Source: VMCP01 sp965659745
Lineage (GTDB): Bacteria > Bacteroidota > Bacteroidia > NS11-12g > UBA955
Direction: 5' to 3'
Length of the DNA stretch: 34,986 bases
Assembly (NCBI GenBank): GCA_965659745.1
Contig: CBFHXF010000018.1
Coordinates: forward strand, 1-34,986
Shown here: in pieces, positions 1 through 7,345 of the stretch
How positions within the stretch are numbered: the first letter of the stretch is position 1
Layout of the letters: each line of letters opens with the position of its first letter
Position numbers and translations under genes: made by a program
Notes under the pieces: model-generated
Databases searched by the model: none
Seen by the model: the letters and a program-made list of their open reading frames with translations, nothing else
What the model was told of the DNA's origin: nothing

Positions 1-1128
1 GGTTTTACGATCCAAGCCAATAACGGTTGCGCGGTGCGGATCACATAAAATTATCTGTGCGCCCATATCTATGAGATTGTCGACGAAGAACAAGCGACTC
101 TCAAACATTTTTTGATGGATTAAAACCGTTCCTCTAGCTTGGGTAGCTGTAACCAGTGCAATCGAAATCAAATCGGGAGTAAATCCAGGCCAAATTTGGT
201 CAGAAACGGTAAGTATCGAACCATCTATGAAACTGTCTATTTCATAGTGGTCGTTTTGAGGGATGTATATATCATCGCCGCGAAACTCCATTTGTATGCC
301 TAAACGCTGGAATGTGCGCGGAATAATTCCCAATTGATCGATACGACAATTTTTCAAGGTGATTTCACTTTGAGTAATAGCCGCCATACCAATAAATGAT
401 CCTATTTCAATCATATCAGGCAAACAACGGTGTTCACACCCGCTAAGACTACTTACGCCTTGAATCACCAGCTTGTTGCTTCCAATACCGCTAATTTTAG
501 CCCCCATAGACACCAACATATTGCATAGTTGTTGTAAATAAGGTTCGCAAGCCGCATTATAAATGGTGGTTTCGCCATTTGCCAATACCGCTGCCATTAA
601 AATATTCGCGGTACCCGTAACCGAGGCCTCATCTAAATGCATGAACGTTCCCGTGAGGGTTTGGGCATGAACCCGGTAGAAACTTTCTTCTGCTAAATAT
701 TCAAATTTTGCCCCAAGCTTTATGAATCCTTCAAAATGAGTATCTAACCTGCGGCGACCAATCTTATCGCCTCCGGGACTCGGAATATAGCCTTTTCCAA
801 AGCGAGCCAATAAGGGTCCTACAATCATAATAGAACCTCTCAAAGCAGCCCCTTGTATTTTAAATTCTGGAGAATCTAAAAAGTCTAAGTCTACTGCATC
901 AGATTGAAATTCGTAATCGCCCTTGGCAATTCTATTGACTTTAACCCCTAAATTTCCGAGTAAATCAATCAATTTCAATACATCTCGAATTTCTGGGATA
1001 TTAGAAATTCGGATGGGATCGGCACTGAGTAAAACGGCACATAATATTTGTAATGCTTCGTTTTTGGCTCCTTGTGGAGTGATTTCACCTCTTAGGGAAT
1101 GACCGCCTTCGATTTCAAAATAAGACAT
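1..1128 (-). CDS. murA: UDP-N-acetylglucosamine 1-carboxyvinyltransferase MurA (C-terminus cut by window edge)
   Basis: Transfers enolpyruvate from PEP to UDP-GlcNAc, the first committed step of peptidoglycan synthesis, in the cytoplasm. My translation from the ATG at 1128-1126 begins MSYFEIEGGHSLRGEITPQG, contains the KNEAL motif near residue 22 and the RGSIMIVGPLLARFG region near residue 99, and has GFTPDL, which carries the conserved catalytic Asp of the family. The active-site loop reads GGDKIGRRRLDTH, with Asp121 (codon at 768-766) where E. coli has Cys115. About 376 residues are present; the family is about 420-440 aa, so roughly 60 C-terminal residues lie outside the window. It follows the DUF4290 gene by 9 bp and is probably co-transcribed with it. 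Function is near certain. Confidence 0.95.
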   Translation of the reverse strand, partial: MSYFEIEGGHSLRGEITPQGAKNEALQILCAVLLSADPIRISNIPEIRDVLKLIDLLGNLGVKVNRIAKGDYEFQSDAVDLDFLDSPEFKIQGAALRGSIMIVGPLLARFGKGYIPSPGGDKIGRRRLDTHFEGFIKLGAKFEYLAEESFYRVHAQTLTGTFMHLDEASVTGTANILMAAVLANGETTIYNAACEPYLQQLCNMLVSMGAKISGIGSNKLVIQGVSSLSGCEHRCLPDMIEIGSFIGMAAITQSEITLKNCRIDQLGIIPRTFQRLGIQMEFRGDDIYIPQNDHYEIDSFIDGSILTVSDQIWPGFTPDLISIALVTATQARGTVLIHQKMFESRLFFVDNLIDMGAQIILCDPHRATVIGLDRKT

Positions 1129-1137
1129 GGTAGAATA

Positions 1138-1824
1138 TTAAAAACGGCGGTGCCGCTTGTTTTTGTTAAAGTTGTTTTTGTTGTTATTATTATTGTTTTT
1201 GCGGTTGAAGTTATTTCGATTGTTATTCGAATTGCTAAAACTGCGCTTGGGTGTGAAATGACTGCTCGCATCGGCGGTTACCGTAATTTCATCGCCCGAT
1301 AATTTCAATTTGCCTTTCGATAAAATAGAAAGATGCTCTGCAATGACTTCGTTGGTGAGATTTTCATCGTTCCAAATTTTACAGCTGTTAAACATGAAGG
1401 AAGCAATTAAGTTGACCAAATCTTGACGTAAGTTCTCATCCTCGATTTCGGTAACTTTATCAATCATATTTTGAAGGTTTCTCCCGTAAAAACGAAACCG
1501 TATACCCGTATCTGAATAGTGAATGCGATCGGGCTTTTCGGTTTTTTTATCTTCCGTGGGAAGGGGATAAGGAGAATCAACATCTAATGAATAACCACTT
1601 ATCTGATAAATATGGCCCCATAGAACTGACTGATAGTCAGATTGTAACTTTATTTGAGGATTTAAAGTTCCCATGATGTTCACCAATTGGTATACCCATT
1701 TGGTGCGTTCTTCTTTAGAGGCCAGCGTTTGGATATGGGCAACGTATTCTTGAATGGTTCTTCCATACTCCGCAATGCTCAAAGGGGAGCGTTGGGTATT
1801 GTAATCGTCTTGAATGCTTTGCAT
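1138..1824 (-). CDS. DUF4290 domain-containing protein with Asn/Lys/Arg-rich tail
   Basis: Conserved Bacteroidota protein of unknown function. I recognise DUF4290 from the opening MQSIQDDYNTQRSPL and the YGRTIQEYV and IHYSDTGIRFRFYGRNLQ segments, and from its place directly upstream of murA. I start it at the ATG at 1824 (228 aa). An in-frame ATG at 1857 would add 11 unlike residues and run into the divergent promoter region. Residues about 25-190 are the folded domain. The last 35 or so residues are low-complexity, dominated by Asn with Lys and Arg, ending KRHRRF. That tail could contact nucleic acid or be a disordered tether, but this is inference. It shares a 77-bp divergent intergenic region with the TetR-like gene. 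Confidence 0.85.
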   Translation of the reverse strand: MQSIQDDYNTQRSPLSIAEYGRTIQEYVAHIQTLASKEERTKWVYQLVNIMGTLNPQIKLQSDYQSVLWGHIYQISGYSLDVDSPYPLPTEDKKTEKPDRIHYSDTGIRFRFYGRNLQNMIDKVTEIEDENLRQDLVNLIASFMFNSCKIWNDENLTNEVIAEHLSILSKGKLKLSGDEITVTADASSHFTPKRSFSNSNNNRNNFNRKNNNNNNKNNFNKNKRHRRF

Positions 1825-1834
1825 ACTTCGTGTT

Positions 1835-1854
1835 ACAAAGTAAAAACACTTTGT
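1835..1854. promoter_or_regulatory. Candidate operator palindrome in divergent promoter region
   Basis: ACAAAGT (1835-1841) and ACTTTGT (1848-1854) form a perfect 7-bp inverted repeat around a 6-nt A-rich centre. A further half-site AAAGTGTT lies at 1881-1888, inverted relative to AACACTTT at 1845-1852. On the minus strand the left arm overlaps TTACTTTG (1843-1836), one mismatch from the Bacteroidota -7 box and 11 nt upstream of the DUF4290 ATG. A protein bound here could block that promoter. The binding protein is unknown. Confidence 0.35.
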
Positions 1855-1901
1855 CAAATTCCCTAAACTTTTCGCATAATAAAGTGTTATTTCTATACAT
1901 A

Positions 1902-2525
1902 ATGAGAACAGAAATCCTCAACCACTACATGAAAGTGGTTAACACCCAAGAAAAAGAACCACAAAGCGTGTTTCGTTTTTGTGAGGAATTGAGCATCAAA
2001 GAAGCCGAATTCTATGAAGAATTCCCCGATTTAGAGTCCGTTAAAGAAGCCATACTTTCCGAAATGTGGTTAATAACGATAAATGCGCTTGAAGCCCAAT
2101 CGTTTTATCAAGAAGCTCCTTCTACCGATAAATTACTCTCGGTATTATATGCATTCGTAGAACAGCTTAAACAGCAACGCAGTTATTTTCTAATTGCCTA
2201 TAAAAACTGGTCTAAGCCTACCGATAACATCAAGGGCATTAATGAATTCAGACATACGTTTACCCAATATGTAGATTCCCTCAATTTAGATCAAATGGAA
2301 ACCGGAATCGCTCCAATTGATAAAACTACCGGCAAATTGAATCAAAATGCGCTGTTTGCTAATGTTTTATTCGTATTCCATTTCTGGCTGAACGACCGCA
2401 GCAAGGGCTTTGAGAAAACCGATGCATGTATCGAAAAAGTATTTACGCTATCATTTGAACTAATGGGAAACCAAACATTAAAGAAAGCCATTGATTTAGG
2501 TAAGTTTTTATTGTCACAGAAATAG
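1902..2525 (+). CDS. TetR-like protein with degenerate, acidic HTH, paired with ABC1 kinase
   Basis: 207 aa from the ATG at 1902 (MRTEILNHYMKVVNTQ). A longer frame from 1830 would overlap the divergent regulatory region and adds nothing family-like. The fold is TetR-like: a short N-terminal helical segment, then a long all-helical ligand-type domain (about residues 55-205). The region matching the TetR HTH (residues 20-43, around SVFRFCEELSIKEAEFYEEF) is unusual. I count seven acidic and two basic residues, and the AGVS-type turn is missing. A classical DNA-binding role is therefore doubtful. Its stop codon is followed with no gap by the ABC1-kinase start codon, so the two are surely co-translated. 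I recall similar pairs in Bacteroidota, usually annotated as TetR regulators. Confidence 0.75.
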   Translation: MRTEILNHYMKVVNTQEKEPQSVFRFCEELSIKEAEFYEEFPDLESVKEAILSEMWLITINALEAQSFYQEAPSTDKLLSVLYAFVEQLKQQRSYFLIAYKNWSKPTDNIKGINEFRHTFTQYVDSLNLDQMETGIAPIDKTTGKLNQNALFANVLFVFHFWLNDRSKGFEKTDACIEKVFTLSFELMGNQTLKKAIDLGKFLLSQK

Positions 2526-3875
2526 ATGGATTCTCAAAATAATATAACGAGTTCCAAAATTGGCCGCGCGGCCAAATTAGTAGGTACCGGTGCTAAAATT
2601 GGCACCAATTATCTGAAATATTACGCAAAGAAAAGTATAACGGGTAACGACGACCGAGATACCTTACACCAAGACAATGCAGAAGACATCTATGATTCAC
2701 TGAGCAATTTAAAAGGAAGCGCCCTCAAGGTAGCCCAAATGCTTAGCATGGATAAAAACCTGTTGCCGAGGGCCTATACCGACAAATTTGCCATGTCGCA
2801 ATATTCAGCGCCTCCAATGTCTGGACCGCTCGTAATAAAAACATACAAATCCGCTACCGGAAGATATCCTACTGAAGATTTCGACTTTTTCGATAGTAAA
2901 TCATTAGCCGCAGCCAGTATCGGACAAGTGCATCTAGCGCGAAAAGGCGACAAAGAATTTGCCATCAAAATACAATATCCTGGGGTTTCTGACTCGATCA
3001 AAAGTGATTTGCGTTTGGTAAAACCTGTGGCCAATGCCATGTTTGGTTTGTCGGAGAAAGAAATGAAAAAATACTTCGAAGAGGTAGAGGAAAAACTCTT
3101 GGAAGAAACCCAATACGAATTAGAATTACAAAGAGGTACCCAAATTGCACAAGCCTGTGCGCATTTGGAAAGCGTATATTTTCCTAAATATTATCCAGAA
3201 TACAGCAACAATAAGGTATTGGTGATGGATTATATCAGAGGAAAACACCTCAAAGAATACCTCGAAACCAATCCAAGTCAAGAGGAAAAGAATAGCGTAG
3301 CTCAAGCTTTATGGGACTTTTACGAATACCAATTACATGAAGAAAAAGCCATCCATGCGGATCCGCATCCAGGAAACTTTTTATTCGACGATCAAGGTAA
3401 AGTTGGCGTAATTGATTTTGGATGTGTTAAAGTGGTACCTGAAGATTTCTATTTGAGTTATTTCCCTTTACTTATTGAGGAAGTCCAAGCAAATAAACCC
3501 CTAATAGATGAACTACTAAGATCAATCGAGATTATATTTCCGGGTGATTCAAAAGCTGTTGAGGCAGAGTTGACAGAGGCATTTTTAAAAATGACCACGT
3601 TGTTGTCGCGTCCTTTTCGCTCTGAAACGTTCCATTTTACGGACTCATTTTTAGATGAAATCTATGCAATGGGAGAGGAGATATACCAAATTCCGGAAGT
3701 GCGCAGGCCCACACAACCGCGAGGTAGCAAACATGCCTTGTATGTAAATCGAACCTATTTTGGAATTTACAGTATCATGAGTGATTTGAATGCCAATATT
3801 CAAACAGGCCATGGGGTTTGGCGCGAGCGTTTGATGTTACACCATGGTGTAAACGAGTTCGATCAAACCTTATAA
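2526..3875 (+). CDS. ABC1/AarF/UbiB-family atypical kinase, soluble Bacteroidota type
   Basis: Member of the ABC1 (COQ8/UbiB) protein-kinase-like family, 449 aa. Visible landmarks: the KxGQ element as KVAQ (residues 68-71, Gly replaced by Ala); the Ala-rich nucleotide loop AAASIGQVH (128-136); the ATP-site lysine in AIKIQ (K148); the catalytic loop HADPHPGN (277-284); and the DFG-equivalent IDFGC (296-300). E. coli UbiB has C-terminal membrane segments, but no hydrophobic helix is visible here, so it looks cytosolic or peripheral. Family members support quinone and lipid metabolism. Bacteroidota normally make menaquinone, so a direct ubiquinone role is unlikely and the substrate is unknown. 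The gene abuts the TetR-like gene and overlaps the convergent glycosyltransferase by 13 bp. Confidence 0.9.
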   Translation: MDSQNNITSSKIGRAAKLVGTGAKIGTNYLKYYAKKSITGNDDRDTLHQDNAEDIYDSLSNLKGSALKVAQMLSMDKNLLPRAYTDKFAMSQYSAPPMSGPLVIKTYKSATGRYPTEDFDFFDSKSLAAASIGQVHLARKGDKEFAIKIQYPGVSDSIKSDLRLVKPVANAMFGLSEKEMKKYFEEVEEKLLEETQYELELQRGTQIAQACAHLESVYFPKYYPEYSNNKVLVMDYIRGKHLKEYLETNPSQEEKNSVAQALWDFYEYQLHEEKAIHADPHPGNFLFDDQGKVGVIDFGCVKVVPEDFYLSYFPLLIEEVQANKPLIDELLRSIEIIFPGDSKAVEAELTEAFLKMTTLLSRPFRSETFHFTDSFLDEIYAMGEEIYQIPEVRRPTQPRGSKHALYVNRTYFGIYSIMSDLNANIQTGHGVWRERLMLHHGVNEFDQTL

Positions 3876-4990
3876 GATCGATTTTTCCACTTAGTTTTAA
3901 CCGGTAATACAAAAAATAGTGCCGTAAAAGTAGTCACCGCAAAGAGGTAAAATTCATAAATAAGAAGACGTCCCAAATGGGGCGTCTTTTCGTTTACCAA
4001 TCGAAAAATTTTATGAATCTGTAAAGATTGAAATGCAAATTTTAATCCCCACAACAATCCTAAATAAGAGAGCGCTGTGTATTGGGCTTCCCACAAGAAA
4101 TAAAGAGAAAGTAAAGGGATTACAAAATAGAATCCACCGTAAATTCCAAATAAAATCCACCAATACCACGGAAGTTCTTTTCCTCCGGAAAGCCAACGTT
4201 TTCTTTGGTGTAACAAGTTGCCAAATCCTTCCGTTTTTTCTGAAAATGCAAGCACATCTCCATTCATGATATTATTCCATTTCCAACCTTTGGCACATAC
4301 TTCGCTGTAAAGTTTGTAATCTTCGGTGATGGAAAATTGAATTTGACTGTAACCACCGGTTTGCCAATACGCCTCTTTTCGGATAATCATATTGTTACCC
4401 ACGGCAGTTGCAGGCACCCCAGAATAGGAAATTACATTGAGCAAACCCATGAAATAGGCCCAATCAATTTCTTGAAGCCAACCGTCAATTCCGTTCGAGC
4501 GCACCATTGTAGTGCCGCTACACACGCCCATTTCCGGGTCCATATTACTCAATAAACCTTGTATCCAATTGGGCTTTACCCGCACATCGGCATCGGTTAT
4601 AAGATAGAAATCGCCGGTGGCATGAACATCCAATTGTGCCATTACCCGCGCCTTGGCCTTCAACCCCGAATCGTTGTCTACCACGTCAATCACTTTAATA
4701 TTGGCATGTTTTTGAGCAAATTCTAAGGCAATGTCTCGGGTGGCATCGGTACTTTGATCGTTGCCTATTAAGATTTGTATTTTATGGCTCGGATAATTAA
4801 GATTTAATAAAGAATCAATACAGGCACGGATGTTTTTTTCTTCATTGCGACAGGCAACCCAAATGCTAACATCCGGTAATTCTTCTGCCTCATAAATCTG
4901 TAAACCACGCGATTTATAACGAAAAAGGACGCTTAATTGCCAGGTTTGAACGAGTAAATATAACGCCGGAATTAAAATAAAAAATATCAT
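3863..4990 (-). CDS. Membrane-anchored family 2 glycosyltransferase
   Basis: Inverting GT-A glycosyltransferase (GT2), 375 aa. One hydrophobic helix sits at residues 1-22. The catalytic domain follows: VSIWVACRNEEKNI (41-54), the nucleotide-sugar Asp in GNDQSTDAT (76-84), the metal-binding DAD (133-135), the acceptor-site TED (222-224) and QRKRW (262-266), a QxxRW-type motif typical of processive synthases. Two or three further membrane helices fill residues about 275-365. It probably extends or transfers a cell-surface sugar at the cytoplasmic membrane. Its ATG is directly preceded by the TAA of the deacetylase gene, so the two form one transcription unit. Sugar specificity cannot be read from the sequence. 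Confidence 0.88.
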   Translation of the reverse strand: MIFFILIPALYLLVQTWQLSVLFRYKSRGLQIYEAEELPDVSIWVACRNEEKNIRACIDSLLNLNYPSHKIQILIGNDQSTDATRDIALEFAQKHANIKVIDVVDNDSGLKAKARVMAQLDVHATGDFYLITDADVRVKPNWIQGLLSNMDPEMGVCSGTTMVRSNGIDGWLQEIDWAYFMGLLNVISYSGVPATAVGNNMIIRKEAYWQTGGYSQIQFSITEDYKLYSEVCAKGWKWNNIMNGDVLAFSEKTEGFGNLLHQRKRWLSGGKELPWYWWILFGIYGGFYFVIPLLSLYFLWEAQYTALSYLGLLWGLKFAFQSLQIHKIFRLVNEKTPHLGRLLIYEFYLFAVTTFTALFFVLPVKTKWKNRSYKV

Positions 4991-5644
4991 TTAATTGGAT
5001 GCAATTGGATTTTTTGGTGTGGGAATCAATTCAAAACGATAACCGCGATCGCTCATTTGTTGCAGGTATTGAGGCAATAAAATATGGAGCTGATTTTTGG
5101 CTTTTTGGCTGTCGTGGAAAACCACAATACTGCCCTCACGCGACTTCCCTACAATACGGCGCAGCGCCCTTTGTAGGTTCAATCGTTTGTCGTAATCATG
5201 ACTCAAAATATCCCACATAATGCAGTGATACCCCATTTCGAGAATCCGATCGCCTTGCGGAGAGGTCATCCTGCCATAGGGTGGCCTAAAAAGCGGGAAT
5301 TCTGAAATAGGTCCAATATGTTGTTGACAAACCTCGATATTTTGGAAATAAAAATCATTATCGGTGGCCCATCCTTTGATATGATTGTGCGTGTGATTTC
5401 CGATTTGGTGTCCCTGGTTTAATAGGGTTTTTACTAAGCCCGGATTGCGCTGTATATTTTCCCCTACACAGAAGAACGTAGCTTTCGCGTTGTATTTAGC
5501 TAATAAATCTAAGACAAAGGGGGTGACTTCCGCATCAGGACCATCGTCAAAACTTAAATATACGACGCGCTCCTGAGTGGGAATTTTCCAAATATAATTT
5601 GGGTACAATTGGTGTAGCCATATGGGCATTCGGAATATCCGCAT
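4991..5644 (-). CDS. Polysaccharide deacetylase (NodB homology domain, CE4)
   Basis: 217 aa carbohydrate esterase family 4 protein that removes N-acetyl groups from an aminosugar polymer or oligosaccharide. All CE4 motifs are present: SFDDGPD (31-37, with the catalytic and metal Asp pair at 33-34), HTHNH (84-88, metal His84 and His88), RPPYG (120-124), the Trp of MWDILSHD (143-150) and VVFHD with His177. There is no signal peptide or membrane helix. The enzyme therefore seems cytoplasmic, or is held by its partner, which is unusual for peptidoglycan deacetylases. It abuts the GT2 gene downstream. A CATTTTTG box, one mismatch from the -7 consensus, lies 9 nt upstream of the ATG on this strand (5661-5654). 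Confidence 0.9.
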   Translation of the reverse strand: MRIFRMPIWLHQLYPNYIWKIPTQERVVYLSFDDGPDAEVTPFVLDLLAKYNAKATFFCVGENIQRNPGLVKTLLNQGHQIGNHTHNHIKGWATDNDFYFQNIEVCQQHIGPISEFPLFRPPYGRMTSPQGDRILEMGYHCIMWDILSHDYDKRLNLQRALRRIVGKSREGSIVVFHDSQKAKNQLHILLPQYLQQMSDRGYRFELIPTPKNPIASN

Positions 5645-5683
5645 CTATCACAGCAAAAATGATATTAATTTTCAAGGAAACCA

Positions 5684-5691
5684 TAACTTTG
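5684..5691 (+). promoter_or_regulatory. -7 box (TAACTTTG) of the kmo promoter
   Basis: Perfect TAnnTTTG ending 5 nt before the ATG at 5697. No convincing -33 TTG is seen at the usual distance. The spacing puts the transcription start at or next to the start codon. Confidence 0.6.
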
Positions 5692-5696
5692 TGACT

Positions 5697-7031
5697 ATGG
5701 CAGAAAAAATGATTTTGGTTGGCGGTGGACTCGCCGGTAGTTTAATGTCGATTTACTTAGCCAAAAGAGGGTATGAGGTGCACCTTTATGAAAGACGCGA
5801 CGACATGCGCCAAGGTAATTATATCGGGGGAAGAAGTATCAATCTCGCACTTTCAACTCGAGGCATTACCGCATTAGAAAAAGTAGGACTGGTAGATGAT
5901 ATTTTAAAGATTTCCATTCCCATGTTCGGTCGCATGATGCACAGTCCCGAAGGCGCTTTACAATACCAAGCCTACGGACGCGACGATCAGGCAATTTACT
6001 CGGTATCCCGAGGCGAATTGAACATCCGATTGCTTCAATTAGCAGATGCCTATCCTAATATTCATATGTATTTCAACCACCGGTGTACACACATGGATTT
6101 AGATAATAATAAAGCCACCTTTGTGAATGATAAAGGAGAAGAGATTACCGTAAATGGCGACGTTTTCTTGGCTACCGATGGTGCTTTCTCTGCTGTTAGA
6201 GACGCCATGATTCGGAACCCTCGACATAATTTTTCACAGAATTATGAGTCGCACGGCTATAAAGAATTAGAAATTGTACCGGGTACCAATGGCCAATTCC
6301 AAATGGAAGAAAAGGCCCTTCATATTTGGCCCCGCAGTTCGTTTATGATGATTGCCTTGCCTAATCCCGGCGGCAATTTTACATGTACCTTATTTTTACC
6401 CTATCAAGGCGATGTGAGTTTTGAACATCTGAATACAGAATCCGAAATCATGCAATTTTTCGAAACGTATTTCAAAGATGCCATTCCATTAATGCCCAAT
6501 TTGATAGAAGATTTTAAGAATAATCCGGTTTCGCATTTGGCCACCATGCGCACGTATCCTTGGGTAAAGAATAAGTCGGCTTTAATGGGCGATGCCGCGC
6601 ATGCTATCGTTCCTTTCTACGGACAAGGCATGAATTGCTCCTTCGAAGACTGTGTGGTTTTGGATGATTGTATTGAATCTTTCGGGGGAAATTGGACTCA
6701 CATATTAGACGCCTATCAAAAGAGTAGAAAACCGAACGCCGATGCCATCGCAGACCTTGCGTTACAGAACTTTATCGAAATGAGAGATTTAGTGGGATTG
6801 CCAGAGTTTTTAAACAAGAAGCGCATAGAAAAAATGTTGGTAGATCAATATCCCGGATTATATAGAACCCAATACGAGCGGGTTACTTTCTCTAATGATG
6901 GCTATCGAGATGCCCTTTTAGCGGGCGATAAGAACAGCCGTTTTTTGGATTATATCATTTCAGAAGGTATTGAAGATAAAATTAGCGATACCGAGTTCAT
7001 GCAGGAAAAACTGCAAGAATGGTTTGCTTAA
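5697..7031 (+). CDS. kmo: Kynurenine 3-monooxygenase
   Basis: FAD- and NADPH-dependent hydroxylation of L-kynurenine to 3-hydroxykynurenine in tryptophan breakdown or the eukaryote-like de novo NAD route. 444 aa from the ATG at 5697. An in-frame ATG at 5622 would overlap the divergent nodB-like gene and the promoter. The N-terminal Rossmann motif is GGGLAGSLMSIYLAKRG (8-24) with the ribose-binding Glu in LYERR. GRSINLALSTRG (near 45-56) is characteristic of KMO, and the second FAD motif GDAAHAIVPFYGQGMN carries the family's GD signature. The C-terminal part (about 360-444) lacks the membrane anchor of eukaryotic KMO. No other kynurenine-pathway gene is in the window. It ends at a bidirectional terminator (7091-7121). 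Confidence 0.93.
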   Translation: MAEKMILVGGGLAGSLMSIYLAKRGYEVHLYERRDDMRQGNYIGGRSINLALSTRGITALEKVGLVDDILKISIPMFGRMMHSPEGALQYQAYGRDDQAIYSVSRGELNIRLLQLADAYPNIHMYFNHRCTHMDLDNNKATFVNDKGEEITVNGDVFLATDGAFSAVRDAMIRNPRHNFSQNYESHGYKELEIVPGTNGQFQMEEKALHIWPRSSFMMIALPNPGGNFTCTLFLPYQGDVSFEHLNTESEIMQFFETYFKDAIPLMPNLIEDFKNNPVSHLATMRTYPWVKNKSALMGDAAHAIVPFYGQGMNCSFEDCVVLDDCIESFGGNWTHILDAYQKSRKPNADAIADLALQNFIEMRDLVGLPEFLNKKRIEKMLVDQYPGLYRTQYERVTFSNDGYRDALLAGDKNSRFLDYIISEGIEDKISDTEFMQEKLQEWFA

Positions 7032-7090
7032 AGCCCAAAAAATAAAATGACTGGTTTCGTTCAATAATAAATCGGACACTTACGACAATT

Positions 7091-7121
7091 AAAAAAGCAG
7101 GATTCTCAATCCTGCTTTTTT
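7091..7121. terminator. Bidirectional terminator between kmo and the small membrane protein gene
   Basis: Perfect 14-bp stem (7091-7104 with 7108-7121) around a CTC loop, with A-tract and T-tract arms, so it can act in both directions. The TGA stop of the minus-strand gene (7108-7106) sits in the loop and the first pair. Confidence 0.85.
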
Positions 7122-7339
7122 AATTTCTTTGCCTCTTCTTTTACCCGTAACATGGAATCGATGTAATCGGGATTGTAACGCGTTTTATATTGCAATTTTT
7201 GCGAAAATTTCTTCCCCGTTTTGTTGTGATATTCGCGGTTTGGAACCAAAATAGCAAAATAAGCCCAAATCGAAATACCGGTTATCAAGCCTATAAAACC
7301 TAATCCTACGATAAGTTTGTTGCGTTGTTGCTTTTCCAT
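7106..7339 (-). CDS. Small single-pass membrane protein, function unknown
   Basis: 77 aa. One membrane helix (about residues 9-31, LIVGLGFIGLITGISIWAYF) is followed by a strongly basic C-terminal part ending EEAKKLKKQD, predicted to lie in the cytoplasm by the positive-inside rule. I recognise no family. It starts 6 bp after the Ldh-family gene, as the last gene of the M61-Ldh unit, and its stop lies inside the terminator hairpin. The coding call rests on the clean signal architecture and operon spacing. Confidence 0.65.
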   Translation of the reverse strand: MEKQQRNKLIVGLGFIGLITGISIWAYFAILVPNREYHNKTGKKFSQKLQYKTRYNPDYIDSMLRVKEEAKKLKKQD

Positions 7340-7345
7340 TTCTAT

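Noticed and set aside
1099..1302. Plus-strand reading frame over the DUF4290 3' end
   Set aside because: It is the complement of the Asn-rich codons, giving an artificial Val/Ile-rich hydrophobic peptide.
1830..1901. Extended N-terminus for the TetR-like protein from 1830
   Set aside because: It would run through the divergent promoter and palindrome. The ATG at 1902 gives a normal TetR-like start.
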